NCBI RefSeq assembly: GCF_018736065.1
Contig: NZ_CP076129.1
Coordinates: 1,537,501-1,601,500 of the forward strand
Reading direction: 5' to 3'
DNA from: Flammeovirga kamogawensis
GTDB lineage: Bacteria; Bacteroidota; Bacteroidia; Cytophagales; Flammeovirgaceae
Length of the DNA stretch: 64,000 bases
Under the pieces are notes generated by a model. The model searched no databases. It worked only from the letters and a program-made list of their open reading frames with translations, and was not told where the DNA came from. Numbering within the stretch: the stretch's first letter is position 1; every line of letters begins with the position of its first letter. Shown here in pieces: positions 10,845 to 19,330 of this stretch. Both the position numbers and the translations under genes were made by a program.

Positions 10845-11504
10845 TTAAGCCTTTGTTGCTTTTATTGAGCAGCCAACAGCTTTAGTTGTAGTTGTTGTAA
10901 TTTCTTGATTGTTAATTAAAGCATTTACTGCATCTTGAACAAAATGTTTTTTAGCAGCGTCAGCATCTTTATAATTATCATCAATTGCTCCAATATATTT
11001 TACAATATACTTTCCTTGTTCTTTATTTAATAGATAAACATGTGGAGTTTTTGTAGCACCATAAGCAGGGTAGATGTTCTGACCATTATCAAATAAATAA
11101 GGGAATGTAAATTGTTTTTCTTCAGCTCTTTGCTTCATTAGTTCAAAAGAATCTTCTGGTTGTACAGAAGGATCATTTGGATTAATGGCTATAACAGGGT
11201 AACTTTTTTCTTTGTACATTTTATCCAATGCAATTATTCTATCTTCATAAGCTACAGCATATGGACAATGGTTACATGTGAATATTAAGATAACACCTTT
11301 GTTACCTTCTAATCCATTTAAAGATAATGATTTATCATCTATTCCTTTTAAGTTGAAGTTTACAGCTTCATCTCCTACATTTAATCCATGTTTCTCAACG
11401 GCTTTTGTCTCAGCAGTAGTGTTTTTACTTTCTTGCTTTTGAGAACACGACATGCTTACCGCAAAAATGGCAAGTGCTAGAATTATACTTTTCATTTTGT
11501 TCAT
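10845..11504 (-). CDS. thioredoxin-fold (redoxin) lipoprotein
   Basis: This is a 219-residue protein with a lipoprotein signal (AVSMSC, Cys20 region). An AhpC/TSA-like redoxin domain follows: LNVGDEAVNFNLKGIDDKSL, then the redox motif FTCNHCPYA, then AINPNDPSVQPED and GATKTPHVYLL with a cis-Pro site. The family reduces peroxides or exchanges disulfides; this clade is commonly found as a periplasmic thiol protein. It starts 7 bp after the upstream TlpA-like gene, so the two are probably one operon and work on periplasmic thiol redox balance. Confidence 0.82.
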   Translation of the reverse strand: MNKMKSIILALAIFAVSMSCSQKQESKNTTAETKAVEKHGLNVGDEAVNFNLKGIDDKSLSLNGLEGNKGVILIFTCNHCPYAVAYEDRIIALDKMYKEKSYPVIAINPNDPSVQPEDSFELMKQRAEEKQFTFPYLFDNGQNIYPAYGATKTPHVYLLNKEQGKYIVKYIGAIDDNYKDADAAKKHFVQDAVNALINNQEITTTTTKAVGCSIKATKA

Positions 11505-11511
11505 AGTTTAT

Positions 11512-12036
11512 TTACAGTTTAATAAATGATTTAAGATCTTCATAAGATTCAAAGTCTGTAGAGTGAAATGTTTGTTTACCGTTCTCAAGAAGAAGAGTAA
11601 CAGGAATTGCACCATCCCAGGTAGGGTTTACCTTTTCAATCCAAACGTTAGCGTCAGCATCATCTAACCAAATAACTTCAGAAGTTAGCTTTGTTTTATT
11701 GATATACTTAACAAGATTTTTTTCACCCATGTCTAAGCTAACTAGAATTATTTTAGCTTTTAATTTATGCTCTTTTATGTAAGTGTTTGCTTGTTCGAAG
11801 TACGGTAACTCTTTTACACAAGGTTTGCACCATGTTGCCCAAAAATTAATAATTCTGACAGTATCGTCTTCATGTTTAAATAAGGGTTCTAAATTTTTAA
11901 AAGAATTAAACTTTAAAACAGTTTGTGTCGAGGTTGGAATATATTCATCAGCTACTAATTTAAGAGGAGTTTTTTTACAACCTATTAGAGTAATTAATAT
12001 GATACTTATACTAACCAAGAGAAGTTTTTTTGTCAT
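11512..12036 (-). CDS. TlpA-like thiol-disulfide oxidoreductase, lipoprotein
   Basis: This 174-residue protein carries a lipoprotein signal ending LIGC (about residue 20) and a thioredoxin fold with the active site WATWCKPCVKELP. NPTWDGAIPVTLLLENG follows, with the cis-Pro before the last strands. It is predicted to reduce or exchange disulfides in the periplasm. It is the first gene of a two-gene unit with the redoxin lipoprotein (7-bp gap). Confidence 0.85.
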   Translation of the reverse strand: MTKKLLLVSISIILITLIGCKKTPLKLVADEYIPTSTQTVLKFNSFKNLEPLFKHEDDTVRIINFWATWCKPCVKELPYFEQANTYIKEHKLKAKIILVSLDMGEKNLVKYINKTKLTSEVIWLDDADANVWIEKVNPTWDGAIPVTLLLENGKQTFHSTDFESYEDLKSFIKL

Positions 12037-12306
12037 TTGATTATAATGAATGTTGATATTACAATAAAGTTAGTCTTTTTCTTTTAATGTTACATAAATA
12101 AGTAATAGTTCTATTTTTTATAATTTTGATTGTTATGTGATTTTTAATCAATGATTTAATAGCAGTTGAACAAAAATGAGTGTAGTAAATGCTCTCAAAA
12201 TTTAAGAAAAATTGATTTATGTTTTATTTGGTACATTATGGATTCAAGTAAGATCAACTTTTAGTGATTTTTGACTGTATGAAGGATAAATCAAAAGCAA
12301 TTAGAA

Positions 12307-12489
12307 ATGTCAAAATACAAATCAAATTCGGGATCAAGGTTGTTAATTTTATCACTGCTAACATTGTTTATGATCACGCTAACTGTCTTAGTAGATGAAC
12401 AATTGACTAGAAATAAAGAAAAAAAGAATAATGTAGTTCATGCCAGGACAATTAATCAAAATGACCTTCTATATCATTTTAATAATTAA
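12307..12489 (+). CDS. small single-span membrane protein, 60 aa
   Basis: A basic N-terminus (MSKYKSNSGSR) precedes one hydrophobic helix, about residues 12-29, and a charged tail with KEKKNN. It lies 100 bp before another small membrane protein on the same strand. Neither resembles a family I recognise. The regular N-in layout makes it more likely real than a random frame, but coding status is only moderately supported. Confidence 0.45.
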   Translation: MSKYKSNSGSRLLILSLLTLFMITLTVLVDEQLTRNKEKKNNVVHARTINQNDLLYHFNN

Positions 12490-12589
12490 GTAGAAATTAT
12501 AGATTAAAGAATTGCATTCATCTATGATAGTCTTTTCGGATTAAAGAAAATGATCTATATTCATTATAAGACCAACCCCAAAGTTTTAT

Positions 12590-12799
12590 ATGAAAGAAGT
12601 AAACTACTTTTATTTAGGATTTTTTTCTTTACTCTTACTATTAAGTACTATCATGATATGTGGAATGAAACACGAAGATAAAAAAGAGAATTATTGTATA
12701 GAGAAAGTCCAAGCTGTGCCAATACAGTTTTCTAAAACAACTGGTATTATTCCATCACCTGAAAAACCATTTAGGAGGTATTTAAGAAATGGAAATTAG
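12590..12799 (+). CDS. small single-span membrane protein, 69 aa
   Basis: An N-terminal helix (YFYLGFFSLLLLLSTIMICGM) is followed by a charged and Pro-rich tail. It may be a small lipoprotein-like or membrane peptide, but the Cys lies in a poor lipobox. A bidirectional terminator follows directly, supporting a transcript that ends here. No function is assigned. Confidence 0.45.
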   Translation: MKEVNYFYLGFFSLLLLLSTIMICGMKHEDKKENYCIEKVQAVPIQFSKTTGIIPSPEKPFRRYLRNGN

Positions 12800-12813
12800 T
12801 GTTGGAATATTTA

Positions 12814-12855
12814 CAAAAAAAATAGAAGCTAATTTAATTTAGCTTCTATTTTTTT
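12814..12855. terminator. bidirectional terminator
   Basis: AATAGAAGCTAA pairs with TTAGCTTCTATT, with A-runs on the left and T-runs on the right. It can therefore end both the plus-strand small-protein unit and the minus-strand sulfur operon, whose last stop is at 12886. Confidence 0.88.
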
Positions 12856-12885
12856 AAGTCAATATTTTTTTGTTTTTATGATCAA

Positions 12886-13308
12886 TTAATGAGGTAAAAT
12901 ATCTCGAATTCGACCATAAATATATGTTCCTACTAAAGAGAAGAAAAGTACAATTAACATCGACCATTTTCCGTAGCCAATCAGGATAAACATTGGAGCC
13001 GTACAGCCACCAACGAGAGCCCAACCTAAACCAAAAAATATTCCACCTAAAAGGTACCTCCAAATAGATTTTTTCTTAGGAGGAATGATTATTTTATTCC
13101 CATCAAAATCTTTTATTTCAAACAGTTTTATAAACTGTATACAAAGAGCACCAGTAACTACAGCAGAACCAATTAACCCATACATGTGAAATGATTCAAA
13201 CCTAAACATTTCTTGAATTCTATACCAAGAAATGGCTTCTGATTTAGATAAAATTATTCCAAATAATATACCTAAAAGTAGATAAGTTATAAACTTAGAT
13301 ATTTTCAT
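12886..13308 (-). CDS. YeeE/YedE-type transporter half (DUF6691 type)
   Basis: This is a 140-residue membrane protein with four helices. The conserved half-transporter signature FFGLGWALVGGCTAPMFILIGYG holds the Cys thought to relay sulfur in thiosulfate transporters of the YeeE/YedE family. It follows the other half 3 bp downstream. Two short, non-identical halves encoded side by side are the common split form of this family in Bacteroidota. Together they likely move thiosulfate or another sulfur species across the inner membrane. The substrate is inferred. Confidence 0.82.
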   Translation of the reverse strand: MKISKFITYLLLGILFGIILSKSEAISWYRIQEMFRFESFHMYGLIGSAVVTGALCIQFIKLFEIKDFDGNKIIIPPKKKSIWRYLLGGIFFGLGWALVGGCTAPMFILIGYGKWSMLIVLFFSLVGTYIYGRIRDILPH

Positions 13309-13311
13309 TTT

Positions 13312-13875
13312 TTATATTTTTAGTAACAAGGGTAAGAATACGAAAGTCATTAAAATTCCTCCAATAAAATAGCCTATACAAGCAATTAATGATGGTAATT
13401 GTAAGTTTGATAAACCACTTATAGCATGCCCTGATGTACAACCTCCGGCATATCTAGACCCAAATCCAATAAATATCCCCCCAACAGATAACATAATAAT
13501 ACCACGAATAGAGAAGATACTTTCTGTACCAAATAACTCACTAGGAAGCACATTATGAGGATCTGAATAAATACCTAAAGAGTGAAGGTAAGTGATTGTC
13601 TCATCTGAAACTCCTGCAAGATGGTCTCCACCTAGAAAATGATGGGTTATAAAACCACCAAGTATACAACCTAAAGCAAAAACAAGATTCCAAGATTCTG
13701 TTTTCCAGTCAAATTGAAAAAATGATGTATTTTTTCCAACTTTACAGGCAGTACATATTGTTCTGAAGTTTGATGATAAACCGAGACTTTTACCAAAAAG
13801 TAGCAATAATGCCATGACTGCCCCAATCATTGGTCCCCCAATATACCAAGGCCATGGTTGAATAATTCCTTCCAT
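13312..13875 (-). CDS. YeeE/YedE-type sulfur transporter half
   Basis: This 187-residue membrane protein has about five helices. The motif RYAGGCTSGHAISGLSNL contains the conserved Cys of YeeE/YedE proteins. An additional Cys pair, ICTAC, occurs in the first cytosolic or periplasmic loop. It lies 89 bp after the CoA-disulfide-reductase/rhodanese gene and 3 bp before the second half, which makes a sulfur import and handling module. Confidence 0.85.
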   Translation of the reverse strand: MEGIIQPWPWYIGGPMIGAVMALLLLFGKSLGLSSNFRTICTACKVGKNTSFFQFDWKTESWNLVFALGCILGGFITHHFLGGDHLAGVSDETITYLHSLGIYSDPHNVLPSELFGTESIFSIRGIIMLSVGGIFIGFGSRYAGGCTSGHAISGLSNLQLPSLIACIGYFIGGILMTFVFLPLLLKI

Positions 13876-13927
13876 ATTTGTTCGTTAATTAAAGATTTCA
13901 CACAGTAAACACAGTTTTAGGCTTAAA

Positions 13928-13957
13928 GTAGGAGCTATTATCCTTAGTAGCTCCTAC
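13928..13957. other. hairpin between the reductase and transporter genes
   Basis: GTAGGAGCTA and TAGCTCCTAC form a perfect 10-bp stem. On the plus strand it is followed by eight T. On the minus strand, the direction of the operon, only TTT follows. It could reduce rather than stop transcription into the transporter genes. Confidence 0.5.
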
Positions 13958-13964
13958 GTTTTTT

Positions 13965-15611
13965 TTAGCCATTTATCTTTTTCCAAGCAGTAAAACCACC
14001 TGCTATATTATGAAGGTTTTTAAAACCATTATGTGCCAGTATTAAAGAAGCTAAATAACCTCTTAAACCTTTTGCACAAGTTATATATATAGGTTTAGAA
14101 GTTGGAATTTGTTCTAGGTTATCACGTAGTGTATCTAAAGGAATATTTAAAGCGTTTTCATGAATGATTCCTGTGTTTTCTAATTCTTGAGGATTTCTAA
14201 CATCAAGGATAGTTATTTCTTTATCCGTATTAAAAACTTCTTTTGCTACAGCAACATTAACTTCTTTATAAAGTCCTTTCTGAGAATTTTGAGCCACAAA
14301 ACCTGCAACAATTACAGGATCTTTTGCTGGTGAGAAAGGAGGGGCATATGCAAGATCAAGATTTGGAAGGTCCTCTATTGTTAACTTTGCATAGATTGCA
14401 GTAGCTAAAACATCTGTCCTTTTATCTACACCTTTTTCTCCAAATAATTCAGCACCTAGTATTACATGAGTTTCTGGAGTATAATATATTTCAATAAACA
14501 TATCTTTGCCACCAGGATAGAAACCAGGGTGAGAATTGGCAATAATAAAAGTAGATTCAAAAGGAATATTCTCTCGTTCTAAAATTTTAGGACCTGCACC
14601 TGTTCTTGCAATGGTATGATCAAACATTTCCATAATAGCAGTACCATAACCACCAGGGAAATGTTCATTAGCTCCAACAGCATTAGCACCGGCAACTCTG
14701 CCTCCTTTGTTGGAATGTGTTCCCATAGGAAACCACCCTTCAGAATTAGTTACTACGTTAGGGATAGAAGCACAATCTCCTGCTGCATAAATATCAGGCA
14801 AATTTGTTTCCATCTTAGAATTTACTATCAATGCACCATTAGGAAGCGCTTTTGCTCCCTTAGATGTTAGCATTTCAGTAATTGGTTTAACACCAATTGA
14901 CATGATCAAATAGTCTGTTGGAATACTTGTACCATCATTTAAAAGTAAAGTGCCATCCTTTTCAATTTTTTCTCCTTTTTTACCTAGTTCAAGTCGAAGA
15001 CCATTGTCTTCAAGAACTTTCTCGCCCATAGTAGCGAATTTATTATCCCAAGGACCTAAAATATGTTTTCCAAGTTCTACAATTGTTACTTTTTTGCCAA
15101 TCTGAACAAGATTCTCAGCAGTTTCTAACCCAATTAAACCAGCACCGATGATTGTGATATTATTGGCGTTTTCAAGAGCATTTGATTTAACGATTCTATC
15201 AAAATCTTCTATCGTTTTTGCATGAGCCCAATTCTCAAATTGCTCTAATCCATTTAATGGAGGAGTAATTGCAGAACCACCCGTAGCATAAACTAGCTTA
15301 TCATAGGCATATTCACCTTTAAAAGTAGTAACAGTGTGATTATCAGGGTCTATATTAATTACAGGTTCTTCTAAATGGACATCTATATTAAATCTTTTAC
15401 GAAGTAATTCCGGCTTAACTACAAGGAGTTTATTTCTATCCTTTATTTTACCAGAGAAAGCATAAGGAATTCCACAGGTAGCGTAACTGATATTTGCTGT
15501 TTTTTCAAACAAAATAATTTCAGCATTTTCATCTGTTCTTCTTGCTTTTGCAGCAGCAGAAGGACCAGCAGATAACCCCCCAATAATGATAATTCGCTTT
15601 CTATTTTCCAT
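13965..15611 (-). CDS. CoA-disulfide reductase-like FAD/NAD(P) oxidoreductase with C-terminal rhodanese domain
   Basis: This is a 548-residue fusion. Residues 6-30 hold the FAD-binding IIIIGGLSAGPSAAAKARR. SYATCGIPYAFSG gives the single redox Cys (Cys46) typical of CoA-disulfide reductases and NAD(P)H-dependent polysulfide reductases. A second nucleotide-binding site (TIIGAGLIGLE) and a dimerisation domain follow. Residues about 455-548 are a rhodanese domain with catalytic loop CAKGLRG (Cys512). The enzyme should reduce CoA or polysulfide disulfides and pass sulfane sulfur to the rhodanese Cys. It is the first gene of a unit with two YeeE/YedE transporter halves. Confidence 0.9.
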   Translation of the reverse strand: MENRKRIIIIGGLSAGPSAAAKARRTDENAEIILFEKTANISYATCGIPYAFSGKIKDRNKLLVVKPELLRKRFNIDVHLEEPVINIDPDNHTVTTFKGEYAYDKLVYATGGSAITPPLNGLEQFENWAHAKTIEDFDRIVKSNALENANNITIIGAGLIGLETAENLVQIGKKVTIVELGKHILGPWDNKFATMGEKVLEDNGLRLELGKKGEKIEKDGTLLLNDGTSIPTDYLIMSIGVKPITEMLTSKGAKALPNGALIVNSKMETNLPDIYAAGDCASIPNVVTNSEGWFPMGTHSNKGGRVAGANAVGANEHFPGGYGTAIMEMFDHTIARTGAGPKILERENIPFESTFIIANSHPGFYPGGKDMFIEIYYTPETHVILGAELFGEKGVDKRTDVLATAIYAKLTIEDLPNLDLAYAPPFSPAKDPVIVAGFVAQNSQKGLYKEVNVAVAKEVFNTDKEITILDVRNPQELENTGIIHENALNIPLDTLRDNLEQIPTSKPIYITCAKGLRGYLASLILAHNGFKNLHNIAGGFTAWKKING

Positions 15612-15654
15612 TTCGTTGAATCTATATTTTTTAGTTGTTTTAAATTTTATGATT

Positions 15655-15662
15655 CAAACTTA
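15655..15662 (-). promoter_or_regulatory. -7 element of the sulfur operon
   Basis: TAAGTTTG on the minus strand fits TAnnTTTG and lies 44 bp before the start at 15611. The nearest TTG upstream is 26 bp away, beyond the usual spacing. This suggests an activator-dependent promoter. Confidence 0.5.
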
Positions 15663-15683
15663 CCTATCCGATCTTTAGAGAAA

Positions 15684-15699
15684 TGTGACAATTGTTACA
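15684..15699. promoter_or_regulatory. CRP/FNR-like site upstream of the sulfur operon
   Basis: TGTGACAATTGTTACA has the form TGTGA-N6-TCACA with one mismatch. It sits about 21 bp upstream of the -7 element, where the -33 box is expected. Such placement is typical for an activator. The regulator is not encoded in the window. Confidence 0.45.
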
Positions 15700-15896
15700 C
15701 TATTAAAGAAATAATAGAGGATTTATTAAATGTTGAAAATTATTAACATACAGTAGTATTTAATAATTAATTTGAATAGAGGATAAATACGTAAATAAGC
15801 CCTTTATATATCATTTATCTAACAGATTAAAGGATTAATTTGTGATTGTAGTTAATTTTAAATAGATTGATGTAGTTCATTCTATTTAAGAAACTT

Positions 15897-17966
15897 GTGG
15901 TACGACAATTAGCATTAATATATTACGCACTTTTATTTTTTTTGAGTTCATTTATCTTTCTACACTCTGATTCTTATGCTGATAATTTAAAGCAAAATGA
16001 TCAAGAAAAATTAGAGATTTATCTAGACAAGGCTTTTCATGCGTTAAGGAATTTATCAGATTCAACTATTTATTATGCAGAGCACCTTTTAAATTTATCA
16101 AAAGGATATAATAATATTAAAGGAGAGAACTTTGCTTATCAAATTTTAGGGTCTTACTATATTAAAAAAGGTCAGATTACTTTAGGATTTGATTATCAAA
16201 TGCGTGCTTTAGCATTATCTGAATCTGAAAAAGATTGGACTAATGTATCTACCATTAATAATAATATTGGGGTTTATTTTTTTCGAAAAAAAGATTACGA
16301 AAAAGCTTTAAAATATTATCAAGCTGCTTTAAAAGCCATACATAGAGATATGGAGGAGGCTCCTGAAATTACGAATGATCTGTATGATCATGAAGTAAGT
16401 ATGATGCTTAATATTGGTGAAGTGTATTTGATGTGGGAACAATATGAATTGGCTCTAAAATACGAAGATGCTGCATTAATAAATGCCATGAAATATCAAT
16501 TTTCGGATTCTGAAGCCTATATTTTAGCAGTTAAAGCACAAATTTTATATCAATTAGGAAAAGAGAAAGATGCACTCAAACATATTTCTGAAGCTCTTAT
16601 TTATTTTAAAAAAACAGCTAATGTAGATGCACAATTAGAGTATGAGCTCATTTATGCAAAATACCAATTTGAATCAAAATATTATGATAAAGCAAGGAAG
16701 TCTGCATTGTCAGTTTTAGCGTTAAGTGAACTAAAAGAAGCAAAGCATTGGAATTGTGAAGCCTATGAATTATTGTCAATCATAGAAAAACAAACAGGAC
16801 ATTGGAAATCAGCTTTTCAATATCAATCAAAATATACCTTATTAAAACAAGAACTTGATAATAATGAAATAACTGCTCGTTTAACTGATATTAAAGAATC
16901 TTATAATGCTGATAAAAAGAATGCTGAAATTTATGCATTGAAAATTCAGAATGAGCTAACTGAACAAGTAGTGAGCCATCAAACTAAGTTTATTTATGTG
17001 ATGGTAATTGTTTTGTTTTTGGGTATTATAAGTGTTTACTTCCTTTTAAAATTCAACAATAATATAAAGAGTGCTTACCATAAAATTTCTGAGAAAAACT
17101 CTGAAATTGAAGCTCAATCAGAAGAAATTCTATCTCAACGAGATCATTTACAGGAATATGTAGAAATGCTTGATTCTAAAAATAGAAGAATTTCATCAGC
17201 ATTAAATTATGCACATAGAATACAGTCTGCAACATTACCATCTCGAAAGTCTATAGAACTTCTAGTTGATAAATTAATATTGGTATATAAACCAAGAGAT
17301 ATTGTGTCAGGTGATTTTTATTATTCTTCTGGAATTTTAAATAGAAATAATGAAAAAATAGGAGTAGTAGCTGGATTGGATTGTACAGGACATGGAATTC
17401 CTGGTGCTTTTATGTCTTTAATAGGTAATGGTATTTTAAACGAACTCATAAAAGTTGAAAATTATACTTGTCCAAGTGAAATTCTAGAACAATTGAATAT
17501 TCGTATACAAGACACCTTAAAACAAAAAGATATTTCTACTATCCAAGATGGCATGGATATATCAATTTGTACAATTAATTATACACAAAAAACAGCGACT
17601 ATAAGCAGTGCAAAAAGTTCTTGGTTGTATTTTCAGAATGATAGAATGCACGTAATGAAAGGGTGTAGGAGAAGCATTGGCGGTATTGATTTACATACAC
17701 ACCCTTTTGTAAGTCATACTATTGATCTAAGTTCTTCGCCAACGCAGTTTTATTTTTATTCAGACGGTTATCAAGATCAAATAGGGGGTCCCAAAAATAA
17801 GAAATTCCTTGTCAAGAGGTTTAGAAATTTAATTGCAAGCATACAACACTTAGCGCCAAATAAACAAGAAGAGCTTTTACAAAAGTCATTAGAAGATTGG
17901 AGATCAATAGATGATGAACCCCAGACTGATGATATTTTGGTGTTTGGCTTTACTTTAAAAGCATAA
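15897..17966 (+). CDS. TPR protein with SpoIIE/PP2C-type phosphatase domain
   Basis: The start is a GTG at 15897; this gives a signal or anchor helix (about residues 6-25), and no in-frame ATG lies nearby. Residues about 45-320 contain tandem TPRs. A membrane helix follows near 364-384, then a coiled coil to about 430, then a SpoIIE phosphatase domain (about 455-688). VSGDFYY and GLDCTGHGIPGAFMSLIG provide the metal-binding Asp residues, and QTDDILVFGF is the last. The layout is a periplasmic sensor joined to a cytoplasmic Ser/Thr phosphatase, common in Cytophagales. The likely target is an anti-anti-sigma-type protein, but none is encoded next to it. Confidence 0.85.
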   Translation: MVRQLALIYYALLFFLSSFIFLHSDSYADNLKQNDQEKLEIYLDKAFHALRNLSDSTIYYAEHLLNLSKGYNNIKGENFAYQILGSYYIKKGQITLGFDYQMRALALSESEKDWTNVSTINNNIGVYFFRKKDYEKALKYYQAALKAIHRDMEEAPEITNDLYDHEVSMMLNIGEVYLMWEQYELALKYEDAALINAMKYQFSDSEAYILAVKAQILYQLGKEKDALKHISEALIYFKKTANVDAQLEYELIYAKYQFESKYYDKARKSALSVLALSELKEAKHWNCEAYELLSIIEKQTGHWKSAFQYQSKYTLLKQELDNNEITARLTDIKESYNADKKNAEIYALKIQNELTEQVVSHQTKFIYVMVIVLFLGIISVYFLLKFNNNIKSAYHKISEKNSEIEAQSEEILSQRDHLQEYVEMLDSKNRRISSALNYAHRIQSATLPSRKSIELLVDKLILVYKPRDIVSGDFYYSSGILNRNNEKIGVVAGLDCTGHGIPGAFMSLIGNGILNELIKVENYTCPSEILEQLNIRIQDTLKQKDISTIQDGMDISICTINYTQKTATISSAKSSWLYFQNDRMHVMKGCRRSIGGIDLHTHPFVSHTIDLSSSPTQFYFYSDGYQDQIGGPKNKKFLVKRFRNLIASIQHLAPNKQEELLQKSLEDWRSIDDEPQTDDILVFGFTLKA

Positions 17967-18025
17967 TTAATTGGTTTGAATTTGAAATAACCATGATCAA
18001 CTCTAAAAATACCTAAAAATGGGTA

Positions 18026-18057
18026 TTGCCCTAAGTGGTGTTTAAAGGTTATATTTG
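18026..18057 (+). promoter_or_regulatory. consensus Bacteroidota promoter (TTG-N21-TATATTTG)
   Basis: TTG at 18026-18028 is separated by 21 bp from TATATTTG at 18050-18057. The same elements and spacing occur before the amidinotransferase gene. No ORF follows before a terminator, so this promoter would drive a short RNA. Confidence 0.6.
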
Positions 18058-18063
18058 TATATA

Positions 18064-18190
18064 TCAATTAAGGAAATAAGTTATTTCTTTATCGATACCA
18101 AAAAAAGAATTTAAGTCAAATAAGTAGTTATATTTCTTACATGAATTGTAAGATACAAAAAGAGAGAGGTTTATGACCTCTCTTTTTTAT
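18064..18190 (+). ncRNA. candidate small RNA, about 125 nt
   Basis: The predicted start lies about 7 bp after the -7 element, and the RNA would end in the T-run after the hairpin at 18157-18188. Three stem-loops are visible: 18070-18090 (AAGGAAATAA / TTATTTCTTT), 18136-18152 (CTTACA / TGTAAG) and the terminator. It holds no ORF of note. It matches no RNA family I recognise. Both ends are predicted. Confidence 0.4.
18157..18188 (+). terminator. intrinsic terminator
   Basis: AAAAAGAGAGAGGT pairs with ACCTCTCTTTTTT around a 5-nt loop and ends in a T-rich tail. It lies 190 bp after the phosphatase stop codon and ends the candidate small RNA. Confidence 0.85.
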
Positions 18191-18340
18191 TTACAAAGAC
18201 TTAAAACAAAATAAGTAGAAATATGAAATATTTCAGATTTTAGTATCATTAAGATAAAAAGCTGAAAATATAACAACTTTACTTATATTGTTTGAGTTAA
18301 AACAATATATACTATTTATATCAAAATTATAACTACAACA

Positions 18341-18793
18341 ATGAAAACGATTTTATTATTAGCATGTGTACTATTTTTTTCTTTACCAAAAGTGTTTGCC
18401 CAAAATATTGAAGGTATAGAAATAGGACAAAAAGATCAGCAAGAAACATTTATTACAGAAGGGGGGATAACTTATCAGTTGATGCCTGTAGTAGAAGAAG
18501 ATTCAGAATATTGCAGTGGAGTTATGTATTTACCAGTAAATAATGATACGCATATCGCTACAACCTTAGATCATGAAGAATGCAGAGCATTTGAGCGATT
18601 TGTTAAATCTGAATATACTATTGAATTAGAAGAAAAATACAATTATAACCATAATAGTGTTTTGAAAACATCCTTTGTAGATAACATTGAGTACGAAATT
18701 AACTTCGAAAAAGTAGGAGAGGAATATGATACTTTCTTTGTTGTTTGGTATGGCGATATTGATCAAAAACAACTTGATAAAAATGTAAAATAA
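18341..18793 (+). CDS. secreted hypothetical protein
   Basis: This is a 150-residue protein with a signal peptide (about 1-20, cleavage near VFAQ). The mature part is acidic and has two Cys (CSGV and EECRAF) that could form a disulfide in the periplasm. I do not recognise a family. It precedes the thiamine-binding protein gene by 80 bp on the same strand, which may or may not be an operon. Confidence 0.65.
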   Translation: MKTILLLACVLFFSLPKVFAQNIEGIEIGQKDQQETFITEGGITYQLMPVVEEDSEYCSGVMYLPVNNDTHIATTLDHEECRAFERFVKSEYTIELEEKYNYNHNSVLKTSFVDNIEYEINFEKVGEEYDTFFVVWYGDIDQKQLDKNVK

Positions 18794-18873
18794 AGCCTAG
18801 TTATTTTAGAATTGTTTTAAGTTTAACATTGAATCATTTAGCTTTGTGTTTCACTTAAACAAGTAAAAGAATA

Positions 18874-19185
18874 ATGGGTGTAATAATGAATTTCGCAATT
18901 TTCCCAATTGATAAGGGAGATCATATTGGAGAATATGTAAGTAAAGTTGTTCAACATATTAAGGAAACAGGGTTAACGTATCAGTTTTCTCCTATGGGGA
19001 CAATTATAGAAGCAGAAACGGTGACAGAATTATTAAAAGTAGTTGATGATGCTTACAAAATAATGGATCCAATTTCTGACCGTATTTATTGTGTAATGAA
19101 TATGGATTCTAATAAGAATAAATCAAATATGATTAAGTCTAAAACAGCCTCCGTTGAAAAACGTATTGGAACTGTGAATAAATAA
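18874..19185 (+). CDS. MTH1187-family thiamine-binding protein
   Basis: This 103-residue protein has the small ferredoxin-like fold of the MTH1187/YkoF-like family: NFAIFPIDKGDHIGEYVSKVV, then YQFSPMGTIIEAETVTELLKVV with the conserved MGT(I)IE motif. Members bind thiamine or related compounds in the cytoplasm. The C-terminus is Lys- and Asn-rich. Translation may begin at the fifth residue. No thiamine synthesis or transport gene lies beside it. Confidence 0.85.
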   Translation: MGVIMNFAIFPIDKGDHIGEYVSKVVQHIKETGLTYQFSPMGTIIEAETVTELLKVVDDAYKIMDPISDRIYCVMNMDSNKNKSNMIKSKTASVEKRIGTVNK

Positions 19186-19190
19186 GGAAG

Positions 19191-19219
19191 AAGGAATTCA
19201 GGTAATGAGTTCCTTTTTT
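19191..19219 (+). terminator. terminator of the thiamine-binding protein gene
   Basis: AAGGAATTC pairs with GAGTTCCTT (one G-U) and is followed by TTTTT, 5 bp past the stop. Confidence 0.8.
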
Positions 19220-19330
19220 GTTTTATATATCTCGATCTAAAGTTGAGGGATAATGGAAATCACATTTAGTAGAGAAAAGTCTGAATAAAAAAACTTCAAC
19301 TATAAAAGTAAACTATAAAGTGAGTCAGTA

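Larger units (their letters stand above)
17967..18340. other. intergenic region holding a candidate small RNA
   Basis: No protein gene is supported. The stretch contains a consensus promoter at 18026-18057, an inverted repeat AATACC-N8-GGTATT at 18008-18027 that overlaps its -33 box, and a terminator at 18157-18188. These are described separately. Confidence 0.6.
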
